Shown one piece after another: positions 45,340 through 55,871 of a stretch of DNA of 64,000 nt (its first letter is position 1; the number at the start of each line of letters is the position of its first letter). Position numbers and translations under genes: made by a program. The notes under the pieces are model-generated. The model saw only the letters and a list, made by a program, of their open reading frames with translations, was not told the DNA's origin and searched no databases. The DNA is from Nemertoderma westbladi (lineage: Eukaryota; Xenacoelomorpha; Nemertodermatida; Nemertodermatidae). The stretch lies in assembly GCA_032718475.1 (NCBI GenBank), contig JAUCBJ010008532.1, positions 17,608 through 81,607 on the forward strand, read 5' to 3'.

Positions 45340-48300
45340 CTAAAATACATTTACTTTCTTTCTATGTTTGTGTTCAGCTAAAATAGATATACACTCATAT
45401 AGACAAGTGGGATCATCTAGAATACGTTTTAACAATAGTGACGCCAGACTTCTTGATTTTGTTAATGTGTCTGCGATTTGTAGTTTAGTAGGTATCCAAA
45501 TCAAGTCTTCCAGTTGAATGTTATCCCGAATATATGCAAAATCAATGCATAATCTCCTCTCTTGCGACATTTTTCCACTCTGCACATCTTGGGTCAGACC
45601 CCTATGGTCTGATAAGTAAACAAATGGATACGAATAATGCGTTAGTGAATGAAGAAAGACATGCAAGTATCCTCCCAAATCGACACCTTCAACAAGTGAA
45701 AAGGTCTCAGCAGATAATGTACTCTTTGTTACCCGCTTTGTGCAGCGACTGCACCAATATATCAAATGACATCCCCAAAAAATACAGATACCCATCCTAG
45801 ATGGATTGCCAAATGAAGAATCTGTAAATATATATAAAGATTCCAGTTTGTCATTAGTAGTAGGGAATTTGATGGTAATTATTTCGCATTTCAATTTTCT
45901 GACAATTTTGTGCAAGCTACAAATATCATTAAGCGTTGGTTGCTGAATCTGTGATAAGGTTCCCACAAAAAAGGCTATGTCGGGACGAGTGTTAGTGGAT
46001 ATCCACATCAATTTCCCAAGCAGTGATTTGAAGTAATGGTATATATCCTTGGATTCTGAATTCTGAAAGGATTCCATGCTTGAACAGGACAAAGATTGAA
46101 TGAAAGGATCTTGAGAAATTTCGAATCCACCATATTCCATTGTACGTACGAAAACACCAAGAAATTTTACCCAATTACAACTGACATCTGTTATCTTTCC
46201 AACACTGAGATTTGATTGGATTCCATCAATAAATGTAGATGATATTTCACTGCTTCCTGCTATTGCTATATCATCGACATGTGTGGCAATGATTGCAATT
46301 AGATTGTCTTCTACTGACATTAAGGAATACATAGCAGGGTCTAGTTTGTTTTGTTGACAGCCTAGTTTCTCTAATTCACTTTTAAGTTTAACAAACCAAT
46401 GTCGTGATGCATCCTGTAAACCATAAATTGACTTCTTCAATTTCCAGTATACACATCTCTTGTTCTCTCTCAAATATTCTTCTGGTGGAATCACATAAAC
46501 AATCCTCTCATCCGGTAATTTGCCATTCTGTAAGAATGCACGTTTTATATCCACTATCCATAATTTCCAGTTCAATCTAGCAGCAACTGAAAGCAAAGTC
46601 CGTATTGACATCTTCTCACATGTTGGTGCAAAGGATATAGGAGTATCATTATCTTGAAACCCTTTGGCTACAAGGCGAGCCTTTATAGTTTGAATACTAT
46701 CAACATATTTTAAGTCAATTACCCATCTTGTTGATACAATATTGGCATTAGGTGATAATTCACTCTCATCAACTTCAGTATATACATTATTATCCAGCCA
46801 ATTGGAGAGTTCTTTTTCTTTTGCCTCAGCTACCTCACAACTATATTCTTCTTGTATTTTCTTGTCAATGTTATTCTGTGAAATATGACCGGCAGAGTAG
46901 CCATATCGCTCAGGTGGTTTATGTACTCGGCGGGGATATTGCTTTCTATCTACAATTGGCTCTGTGTGTTCTTCATCATTCCGACAATCTTCCATAGTAT
47001 TACTAGAATTCATAGACTGCAAGTTAGAGATAGGAGTATTCACACTATCATTAGTCATTTCATTGTCTGACAAGGGATGTAAATTCAAGCTACTGCTATA
47101 ATTAGCAGTATCTTGGATATCATTGGTTTCTCTCTCATTAGTATCATTGCTATAGCTGCCATGATCTTGTATAAGATGTTCTGAGTGTACTATTTCATCA
47201 TCTTCAATGTATTGGCAGGGTTCTGATAGTAAATCCTCTTTACTATCAGCTGATGGACTCTCATTTGAAACATATTGATTATAATAACCATTATCAATTC
47301 GTATTTTGGATCTATGGGTTCGTATGTATTTCGAGCCATGAGCTACTAATATTTCGGCTCCATTTATCCCAACTACTTTCGCTGGACCACACCATTTTTC
47401 ATCCTGATAAGAAAAATAGTATACTTTATCACCCATAGAAATGCCTTTATTCGTAGGTCTTACATTCTTTAATAATGCTCTCCGGATCCTAGTTGATGAA
47501 TCCGCTTTTGCAAATTCTATTCGAACCTGATTCAGTAATGCTATATGATCAATAGCAGACTTACTTATTGAAGTAGCATTGTCTAATGCACTTATATTAT
47601 CAGTAAGTATATTTCCTATATTTGGCCCTCTGCCAAACATTATTTGATGTGGTGAAAATCCATTATTAGCAGGCCAGGCATTTTTAACAAAGGAAGCCAT
47701 TTGCAAAATCTTATAATCTTTATAAGTTGGATTTTCCATCTTTATCCTTTGATATATTTCCTTGATGAGGCCATTATGACGCTCGGTCATACCATTGCTA
47801 AATGGTGAGTATGGGGCAGTTACCTCGTGAAAGACATTGAGTTTGTTGCAGAATTCTGTGAAACTAAGGGCACTGAATTCTCCACCATTATCACTCCTCA
47901 TTACTCTGTTTGGAGGTCCAAATATAAGGCACCATTTATCAAGAATTGCAATTTGAACAGATTCTGAGAGTTTATTAGGTAATAAGACAGTCATGCTAAA
48001 TCTTGAAAATAAATCAATTATGTGTAACACAGGTTTAGTGATGGACAGAAAGAAAAGGTCAAGTCCGATTACATCATTAGTAGTATTGGCTACAGGTAAC
48101 CCCACAATAGGATTACTAGGCTTTCTGCCAATACATTTGCATGTTTCGCAACTGTTGGTGACTTGTTGCACAATGTCATTGTAATTGTTGCCACAGTTGC
48201 CTATAGAATCTTTAATTAATTTTATTAATATTTCCTTTCGAGGGTGTGCAAACTGTTTATGTAACTTTGATACATCTGCATAGGAAAGCTGTATTTTATC

Positions 48301-49749
48301 AGGTTTAGAATTATAAGTTAGTAATTCATTTGCCTCAGATTGATCTTTTGTGTGTATGGTTGTAGAATAACTAGAAGAAGGTGGTGAGATATTAATAGCA
48401 CTATGACCTGATGATAATTCCATAAGGTGAATTTGTTTGCCATTAACAAAAGCCATGTTTTCTTTAACATGTAATATCATATCTAACTTTGCCAGTGTTG
48501 GTCTAGAGAGCAATAGCGGTAAAGGGCCTTTCACTAGGTCAACCGAAAATTTATAAAATTTACCTACAATAGGTATTTCAATAATATAATTTTCTTCAGC
48601 CAACCTGGTTTCTCCTCCACCAAATACATAGGTTACATTCGTTTTTGAAGGGACAGGATCAACAGAATATATTTGTTTGAAGTTGTTGAACCAATTGTCT
48701 CCCATTACAGTTTTGGTACAAGCTGTATCCAATATTGCAAATATGTTTGTGTCATATTTGTTTATGCAGTTCCTTTCCTCATATGCATGTTGATGAAATA
48801 CATGCTGCAAGAGGAAAACATCTTCTGTATCATTATAGGTATTGCTATTGCCAGTATCAATATTGTCTTTAACTGCTAAGGTTTCGTTATCATCATGAGG
48901 ACATGCCTGAGATTGATGTAGGATTGACTCACAAATGTTACAACTAACTCTGTGTGGACAATCTCGTTGAAAGTGTCTAGTAGAATCGCATATTCTACAA
49001 CGATTTTGAGCACTTGGTCCCTTAGGCTTACTTAAAGGTGTAGGCAACATTTGACTGTTGTATGGTTTTGATTTAAATTTATTAGGGATGTACCCCGTTC
49101 CACCTGTATAAGGTTTACTGGCAGAAGTGAACTTCCTAGGGTTGGTTCCCCAAAGGGCTGATTCAGGCCCTTCATTGTCATGTATTTCTAATGTAGTACT
49201 TGTGTTCACATTGTCTGAACCAATATCAGACATCATTCGTAGAAGATGTTTCTTAACATCTTTGAATTCTAGTTTAGTAGTAGCTAATATTATTTTGCGC
49301 TCAGCTGGTGTAAGATTAGCTTTGTGTATTAACTCTGCTGCCAAAATAGCATCATTAAAATTTAAGTCAAATTCAGCAAGATGACAAACACATGTTTCAA
49401 ATTTAACTATATAATCTCTTATACTGATGCCATGATTTCTTGTAAAATTTCGAAATTTTATAAATGTTTCATATGCATCCTCCTCCCGTTCCTTTTTGAA
49501 AGTTTTATCTAATTCTGATAAAAGTATATCAATGCCATCATCAACTTGCAAAGTGGCTATGTTTAAATCAAGAGCTTTATCTTTAGCTAATCCCTTCAGG
49601 TTAAGTATGACAGTGAGTGCCTGCTTATTCTTTGCAGTTTCAGTTATTGTTTTCCATACTATTAACTCCTTTTTCCATCTTCTGTAACTCCCAGTTTCAG
49701 AGTTAAATTGGGGTGGTGGAATTCTGCCATGCCCGGCAGAAGTTGCCAT
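45340..49749 (-). CDS. Copia Gag-Pol polyprotein
   Basis: An intact 1469-residue frame with all Ty1/Copia domains in order: Gag (~1-240); zinc knuckle CRICDSTRHFQRDC (~250); aspartic protease ILDTACTKTVMG (~337); integrase with an HHCC-type start (HKQFAHPRKE...CETCKC, ~495-540) and a core with IGLDLFF and RSDNGGEFS (~617), followed by TERHNG; reverse transcriptase with THVDDIAIAG (~1157; the usual YVDD reads HVDD); RNase H with FTDSSFGN (~1307) and STLSAETFSLVEG. Integrase before RT distinguishes it from Gypsy and BEL. Start MATSAGHGRIPPPQF is normal for Copia Gag. Plus-strand frames inside are shadows. His in place of Tyr in the RT motif is the only oddity. Confidence 0.97.
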   Translation of the reverse strand: MATSAGHGRIPPPQFNSETGSYRRWKKELIVWKTITETAKNKQALTVILNLKGLAKDKALDLNIATLQVDDGIDILLSELDKTFKKEREEDAYETFIKFRNFTRNHGISIRDYIVKFETCVCHLAEFDLNFNDAILAAELIHKANLTPAERKIILATTKLEFKDVKKHLLRMMSDIGSDNVNTSTTLEIHDNEGPESALWGTNPRKFTSASKPYTGGTGYIPNKFKSKPYNSQMLPTPLSKPKGPSAQNRCRICDSTRHFQRDCPHRVSCNICESILHQSQACPHDDNETLAVKDNIDTGNSNTYNDTEDVFLLQHVFHQHAYEERNCINKYDTNIFAILDTACTKTVMGDNWFNNFKQIYSVDPVPSKTNVTYVFGGGETRLAEENYIIEIPIVGKFYKFSVDLVKGPLPLLLSRPTLAKLDMILHVKENMAFVNGKQIHLMELSSGHSAINISPPSSSYSTTIHTKDQSEANELLTYNSKPDKIQLSYADVSKLHKQFAHPRKEILIKLIKDSIGNCGNNYNDIVQQVTNSCETCKCIGRKPSNPIVGLPVANTTNDVIGLDLFFLSITKPVLHIIDLFSRFSMTVLLPNKLSESVQIAILDKWCLIFGPPNRVMRSDNGGEFSALSFTEFCNKLNVFHEVTAPYSPFSNGMTERHNGLIKEIYQRIKMENPTYKDYKILQMASFVKNAWPANNGFSPHQIMFGRGPNIGNILTDNISALDNATSISKSAIDHIALLNQVRIEFAKADSSTRIRRALLKNVRPTNKGISMGDKVYYFSYQDEKWCGPAKVVGINGAEILVAHGSKYIRTHRSKIRIDNGYYNQYVSNESPSADSKEDLLSEPCQYIEDDEIVHSEHLIQDHGSYSNDTNERETNDIQDTANYSSSLNLHPLSDNEMTNDSVNTPISNLQSMNSSNTMEDCRNDEEHTEPIVDRKQYPRRVHKPPERYGYSAGHISQNNIDKKIQEEYSCEVAEAKEKELSNWLDNNVYTEVDESELSPNANIVSTRWVIDLKYVDSIQTIKARLVAKGFQDNDTPISFAPTCEKMSIRTLLSVAARLNWKLWIVDIKRAFLQNGKLPDERIVYVIPPEEYLRENKRCVYWKLKKSIYGLQDASRHWFVKLKSELEKLGCQQNKLDPAMYSLMSVEDNLIAIIATHVDDIAIAGSSEISSTFIDGIQSNLSVGKITDVSCNWVKFLGVFVRTMEYGGFEISQDPFIQSLSCSSMESFQNSESKDIYHYFKSLLGKLMWISTNTRPDIAFFVGTLSQIQQPTLNDICSLHKIVRKLKCEIITIKFPTTNDKLESLYIFTDSSFGNPSRMGICIFWGCHLIYWCSRCTKRVTKSTLSAETFSLVEGVDLGGYLHVFLHSLTHYSYPFVYLSDHRGLTQDVQSGKMSQERRLCIDFAYIRDNIQLEDLIWIPTKLQIADTLTKSRSLASLLLKRILDDPTCLYECISILAEHKHRKKVNVF

Positions 49750-49929
49750 AATTGTTTTTTTTTTTTAATTTTTAAAGTGGACTACAGGACTACACTGCTA
49801 TACTACAGTGGGGAGATTGCTAGAGCCATAATTGATAATGCCCTAGGCCTAGGAAGGTTTTAGTTCAAGAAACCAGTACCGGTACCGGTAGTCTATCAGA
49901 CCTAATTTTGTTTTTTTACCGGAATATAT

Positions 49930-50125
49930 CTACATTTGCGCCATCACGCATTCATTGTACAGTTGTATTGCGCCATCACGCTTTCATTCTGTCATTGTAT
50001 TGCGCCATCACGCTTTCATTCTGTCATTGTATTGCGCCATCACGCTTTCATTGATTGCTATATTGCGCCATCACGCACCCTACGCATTCATATATTCAGT
50101 TATTGCAGTATTGCGCCATCACGCT
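49930..50125 (+). repeat. ~32-bp tandem repeat in the Copia leader
   Basis: About six copies of ATTGCGCCATCACGCTTTCA with variable tails (TTCTGTCATTGT), between the Gag start and the primer-binding site. There are no unique spacers, so not CRISPR-like. As part of the 5' UTR it could form a packaging or regulatory structure (inference). Confidence 0.85.
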
Positions 50126-50285
50126 TTAATAGGCCTACATTAATACCGGCTGACCGGTATTACTGTATTAAATTCAGCATCAGCAGTACCGTCAACGTCA
50201 ACTCAACTCAACACACAAGGCTAGTTGATTAAACTGTAAACACTGGCAGACTGGGTTGTTTCAGTTAATGCAGTAATGCCAGAAT

Positions 50286-50297
50286 GCTCTGCTACCA
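50286..50297 (-). promoter_or_regulatory. Copia primer-binding site (initiator tRNA-Met)
   Basis: On the minus strand TGGTAGCAGAGC lies one base after the 5' LTR. It matches the complement of the initiator tRNA-Met 3' end at 11 of 12 bases, the usual Copia/Ty1 primer. Confidence 0.85.
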
Positions 50298-50298
50298 T

Positions 50299-50457
50299 TG
50301 TTAAAGTAGAAAGATACCGGTACCTGCTGACCTGGTAGGTACAGCTGTACAGTGGTGCTTGCATATAATGAAGAACACATACAGACTCAAACACGGTACT
50401 AGCACAAACTATAAAACAGTAACTAGACAAAAGACACATACAGTAAATAATATAACA
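50299..50457 (-). repeat. Copia 5' LTR
   Basis: 159 bp. Same sequence as 44606-44764. It is followed on the plus side by the target duplication CTGGT. Confidence 0.95.
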
Positions 50458-50462
50458 CTGGT

Positions 50463-51480
50463 TTCGATGAAATATATACGAGTAGCACCAAGAGTATCAA
50501 ACTTGAATTTTTTCGTGCTGTGTGCAAATTTTGGTGCAGCACGAAATTTTGAAAATTCATTCAATAGATAAAATTGCTTGTGACAATTTATTTCTTGCAT
50601 TTTAGAGGTTTATGGCTGTTCTGAATTCAATGGAATATATAATTATCGAACTAGACATCTCAAACTTGTATTTTTCGGAAGTGGGTGCAAAATGTGGTGC
50701 TAGCACCAAATTTTGAAAACCATCAAATATATCAATTGATTGTGTCGCCTTGTTTCTTGCGTTTTACGGGGTTTTTTAGGGTTCTGAATTCAATGGAATC
50801 AGTAAAAATTTCATAAGAGTTTTCAAACTTGTATTTTTCGTCGGTGGGTGAAAATTGTTGTGCCAGCACCAAATTTTGGAAAATGAGTAAATTGATCAGT
50901 AGATAGTATCATCTTGTTTCTTGCGTTATACGGGTTTATGAGGACCTGAATCCAATGTAATCAATAAAAACAGCACTGGAGATCGCAAACTTGTACTTTT
51001 TGGTGATGGGTACGAAATTTGGTGCCAGCACCAAAATTTGCCAAATTACGTCGAAAAATACAAGTAGCAATGATCTGGCATATTTGAAATGTATTCCATT
51101 AGAATCAGCGCCCTAGAAAACCTGAAAATGTGAATTTATAGCATCGTATAAGTGAGTTAAAAATTTTGTTTTCTAACTGAAAAGTGCTGGTTACTTGTTT
51201 TTTTCATTTTTTTCCTACGCAGAGAGGACTAAACAGCCATTTATGATAATCATATCATTTTTAAATATTTTCCAATGATTTTGCGCCCCAGAAATCCTGT
51301 ATTGAAAAATAATTAGCCGAAAATGTAACTTTCAAATTTGGTGAAAATTGTGCACTACTTGTAATTTTGGTGCTGCAATATAACCACCCCAGTACATTTT
51401 TCCGAAAAATGTTTTTTTCGGCCGGATCCAGATAAGTGATACCTACGTACAAACAAAAAATCAGACGTTTTCGTAAATAT
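50463..51480 (+). mobile_element. piggyBac-like TTAA element, copy 1, right part
   Basis: Continues copy 1 after the Copia insertion with the ~165-bp palindromic units (TTGGTGC/GCACCAA centres at about 50530, 50698, 50863 and 51025). It then carries the CCTACGCAGAGAGGACTAAA and GCCGGATCCAGATAAGTGAT segments. The right terminus with the second hairpin and TTAA is missing: the sequence passes directly into the inverted arm at about 51480. Confidence 0.85.
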
Positions 51481-51491
51481 TTGTAAATATT

Positions 51492-52731
51492 TTTCGAATA
51501 ATTAATTAATAAATTAGAAATAATAATATTAGTAAGTGTTATTTACTTTTATATTTACTTAGTTTGTGCAAAAATATACTGAGTATATTAATATTGCTGT
51601 TTGTTGCGATCGTAATACATTACTATTACGCTATACTGTAGTGTGCAAAATATGATTTTGGCGAAAATTAAAGGCTGAACGGGCCAGTAAACCGTTCACT
51701 ACTACTACTACTAACCTCACCATGTATCTCTAGACAATACCACAGACCATAGAAACTGCATCAATGTTTAGTAAATGCAATACTACTGTATACGAGTTTC
51801 TGCCTCTTCATGATTTCCTTGTAGTGCAGATTCATCTAAATCTCTATCGGATGTTCTTGTGATAGTGATATCTCGAAGTTTTTACCATGTAAAAACAATC
51901 CGTAGCTAAGGTAAACTCGTCACTACTATACAAACGTCGCCGTTGCTAAGGATAAACTCACCATTGCTATGGAAAAAACAAAAAGATAGTTGATTGCCAC
52001 TGTAAAACTCACCTTTTATGTACTGTAAAAATATGTTTTTGTTGTGAAAAGACCGTTGTTACAATGAAGACACGTGGTTGCTAAGCTAAAGTAATTGTTG
52101 CTATGCAAAAATTATCATTGTTATGTAAAACATACCATCACTAGAGATAACTTGCTTTTCTTATATAAAACCTTTGCAAAAAACATGTTAATAGTATGAA
52201 AAACACAATGTTCTTACGAAAAACCACCGGTTGCTATGGTAAACTTTCGTGGCTAAGAACATAAAGTAAATTCAAATATATTTTAGTGATTTGGTATACG
52301 TCCCATATTTTCAAATTTGACTGAACTGCACTATTCAAAAAATTATGAGAAACCCAACAGTTACTCCCGTATTACGAGGAAAACTCCGGTTGCTATGACC
52401 ATAAAACATGACTTTGTCAAATAGAATAACTACAGAAGACCCCATATACTTGTAATTATCAAAAAGCCTTAAATTATTAACCTCTAAGACGAATAAAATA
52501 CCAAAACGATATTGGTAAGGTTAGAATTCTGTAGGGTCAATAGAAAGTGGTGTTTTGCTAATTACCTCCTGTTGCAATGGTGAAACGGGACCGAAAAATT
52601 CACAATTGAACTTGGCATCAGATGGATTCGGAATCATCAGCACACTCGATTTAGCTTAAAACCGTTGAATGCCAGCATTACTCAAATTTTCCTTCGCCAT
52701 CATTATTTCGGCAAAAAGGAACCAGACTACA
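51492..52731 (-). repeat. Right arm of the large inverted duplication
   Basis: Reverse complement of the arm at 40958-42806, lacking the segment equivalent to 41168-41775. GTTGCTATGG-type motifs lie at about 51905, 51950, 51966, 52074, 52095, 52228 and 52391. Confidence 0.8.
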
Positions 52732-52978
52732 TGAAAAAGAAACTTTTCTTCCTTTCGGATCTTTTCGTTATTTGAATCTTATTAATTTCATTAAATTTTA
52801 CTATAGTAAAATCGTACTGTAGCTATAAAAAATACACAGTAGTAGCACAGATTTAGTCGTCCTTGCCTAATGTTAGAGGCAATGAGTGCGGAAACGAAAA
52901 AAAACAATGAAAGCTCCTTGTAACAAATATGAAAAAATAGAAAAGAACGTTTCACGACTCATTTCCAGTAGAGACCCC
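52732..52978. other. Short unassigned interval
   Basis: About 250 bp of AT-rich sequence. No gene or repeat recognised. Confidence 0.4.
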
Positions 52979-53630
52979 TGTTCGCGCTTTTAGACCTTTA
53001 GCAGTTTAACCTGCCAATTTTAATTGTCTTTTTTGTATATCAATTATTTAATGTACTGAAGTTACATCAGCCGAAGCCAGCCTGTGCGCAACCATTCACC
53101 CACAGTTAAGGGAGACTGGATTCGGATGCTTTGATAGTGATTGCAGTGTAGACCTACTGTATTATTCGATTGATCGTTAATATATAATCTCTGACAATAT
53201 ATTTACTTTCGGGGAAATATTAACGGTTCCTTTAGGACGTGGCGCTTTAAGTATAAAACAGAGTTATGACTTATACTAATCACAACTGGATGGCTACTGA
53301 GTTTCGTAAAAAGCGCATTCTTTAGGAGATGCTTTATTAACCTTCACACTACTTCACACGGCTTCACACTACTTCACACTGATCTGCCGACCGTCACTGA
53401 ATATATAAGGAGGATCGCAACTGACACAAGTAGGGATTATGAAATAGCATTTAATTCACACAAAAAACCACTATAATGTAAGTCGCAGTTGCTACCGGTA
53501 AACCTGTTCCTCTAACCTTCAGTAATCAAGAAGATTGTGGGGTTTTATGATTATTCATCGGTATTCTCCAAACACATCAGCAATATACATTAACATAACA
53601 ACAACTAATAACAGAAGCAAATAATGCGGT
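52979..53630 (-). repeat. Solo LTR-like copy (third member of the 6.7/16.2-kb family)
   Basis: Begins TGTTCGCGCTTTTAGACCTT on the plus strand, the reverse complement of the LTR end at 7569/17060. Homology runs inward through GGACGTGGCGC and CTGCCGACCGTC to TATTCTCCAAA (about 53575) and then fades. It is strongly diverged, with no internal coding region beside it. Confidence 0.75.
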
Positions 53631-54845
53631 GAACAGTCAGTATGTATTACTTATGCAGTGTTCCATGTGCAGCAATGTTGACTTGCGGTGTGATGCGGTG
53701 TGCTGCGTTGTGTTGCGTTGCGTTAATAGTTTTACGTTCTTGTAATCAATGCCATCTGATGTTTCTGATGTTTAGGTCAAAGTCTGAAACTTCCACACAG
53801 AAGTACAGAAGAATTTCCAAGCAGTTCTCTCGCTCAGAAAGGTAAACAAAGACCGTAATGCATTGCGCGGTTTTCCGTAGGCCTCTGTACAAGATAAAAT
53901 GAAAATCGCTCTGATTGGCTGAGCGAGCTGAACAAAGAGAGGTTCCACGTTTACAGTAAATCAGCTGACAGATTTCGTCATCTGAGTTCCAGTCTTTTAG
54001 AGTATTAAGCGCATTGCGGCAGAAAATGGCTTGTTATGTCCGCTAAAGCACCTACACGGTACATTGCGGAGAAAATGGCTTGTTATGTCCGCTAAAGCAC
54101 CTACACAGTATATTGCGGAGAAAAATGACTTGTTATGTCCGCAAAAGCTTTTACAACCCCACAGAACTATACTCCTTACAGGCAAAGAGATAACTGGTAC
54201 TCTTTTAACGGCAATTTAAGTATCAAATCAAATATGCGCCCTGGTTTGGTTAGTCTATTTAACCCTATTAACACCCCCCCCCCCCCCCCCCCCCCCCCGC
54301 CCAAATTAACCTAACATAATAACCTCGGCCTGCGCCCTCGGTAATTATACAGGTTAATTTGCTTCTGGAAAAGCATCAGTGATTAATCAGTTTTATTCGC
54401 ATCAGGTTATTATTTCCCTATATTAACTCTAGAACATTGCAATATTGTATGTTTATTGTTAATTTTCGCATATTGCTAGGGAAACTAGCTAAAATTATAT
54501 CGTATAATTTTAAATAAATGTTCTATAAATGTTGTATGATACCATTTTTTCCGATAATTATACTATTTTCTTAGAAATTGCTCTGATACGGGATTCTAGA
54601 AAACATATGTAGCAGTATATTCATAGAATTTTCTGTATTAGCCTATGGTACAGCAAATATACCAAACTTGCTACTGTTTCTTTCACATGTAGCTATTCTC
54701 AAATCGTATCTCGAAGAAACTTGAAAGGAAACATATCGCCGTTAAGTAATATGACCATCTCAATGAGATTGACAAAATGGCTCTTTAAATTCTATTCCTG
54801 TAGGCCTATTCGTAAAGAAGATAACTAGAAACTAACTATCCGACC
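53631..54845. other. Intergenic, with a ~50-bp tandem repeat and a C run
   Basis: Three copies of GCGGAGAAAATGGCTTGTTA with TGTCCGCTAAAGCACCTACAC lie at about 54010-54160. A C run follows a degenerate CCCTATTAACACCC terminus next to TTAA at 54259-54262. A segment near 53735-53815 (GTTCTTGTAATCA...AAAGTCTGAAACTTC) recurs at about 57905-57960. No gene. Confidence 0.55.
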
Positions 54846-54852
54846 TCATTAA

Positions 54853-55168
54853 ACTTATTAGTTCCGGGCTATAAAATGTTGTACAATACCGGGAGAGGGT
54901 CATATTGACCCCCACCCTCTAAAATCTACAAATTTTAATGAAAACGTCTGATTTTTTGTTTGTACGAAGATTTCATTAGTCTGAATCAAACCGAAAAAAA
55001 ATTTCGAAAAAAAGTACAGGGGTGGTTATTTTGCAGCACCAAAATTACAAGTAGTGATGAAATTTTCATAAAATTTGAAATTTACAATTTTCGGCTAATT
55101 GTTTTTCAATACAGGTTTTCTGGTACTTAAAATCCATTGGAAAATATTTTTAAAAAATCATAATTCGC
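54853..55168 (-). mobile_element. piggyBac-like TTAA element, terminal fragment (copy 4)
   Basis: Follows TTAA at 54849-54852. CTTATTAGTTCCGGGCTATA and the hairpin GGGTCATATTGACCC match the right terminus of copy 3 in reverse. Homology ends near 55168. Confidence 0.75.
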
Positions 55169-55867
55169 AGTTCAAATTACGCCTCTACTTAATAGTTCTT
55201 CAAGGAGCAGGTGCAGTATAGTAGATAATCGTATCATTATACACGTTACAGTACATTGCACTAACGGTATCTGATGTGAGTTATTGCCCCACTCTATTCT
55301 GAGTAGTTAGAAGTCGGTGTCGGGTTTCTTCTATAAGGGTATTGCATCCCTTAGGGGGCTAATATAAATATAAGGAAGCGCACCATTTGGTGCGACAGGG
55401 GGGTTATTGGGGAATTATCCGTGAAAGGTTGACATGGTCAAATTCATATAAATGGCATACTGATTTCAGATCTTTAGAATTTATAATTATAATCGAAATT
55501 AAGTAGTGATATAAAACGGTAGGCCAATCAATGCCAGGGGTTGCATCGTAATTAAGTAAACTAATTACCAATTGAGAAAATAAGTCAATTAAGGTAAATG
55601 TTCGGGGTCTTACCTGGCAGAAAAAATAAATGCTGATGTTAGTGAACGTTTTCGCCCTGATCGGGCTACTTCAGACTATATGGCTCATTCCAAAGTAAAG
55701 TACGGGACATTCGTAAACAATTTTGAACTTTGATTGCCCGTACAATGTTATCCACAGCACATATGTGCACAAAATTGTGCTTGGATTAAACTTTCGAATA
55801 TCAGCTTTGATTTCGCGAAGCTTATGGCGGGACTTAGTCACTTTTGAGAAAACGCCAGCTTGTCCAA
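55169..55867. other. Unassigned interval between TTAA element copies
   Basis: No gene. One GTAAAGTACGGGAC motif at about 55694. Confidence 0.45.
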
Positions 55868-55871
55868 TTAA

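Larger units (their letters stand above)
44606..50457 (-). mobile_element. Complete Copia LTR retrotransposon
   Basis: 5852 bp, flanked by a perfect 5-bp target duplication CTGGT (44601-44605 and 50458-50462). The two 159-bp LTRs look identical by eye. A primer-binding site, a polypurine stretch and an intact polyprotein are in correct order on the minus strand. It is inserted in a TTAA element copy. Identical LTRs and an open 1469-codon frame point to a young, possibly active insertion. Confidence 0.97.
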
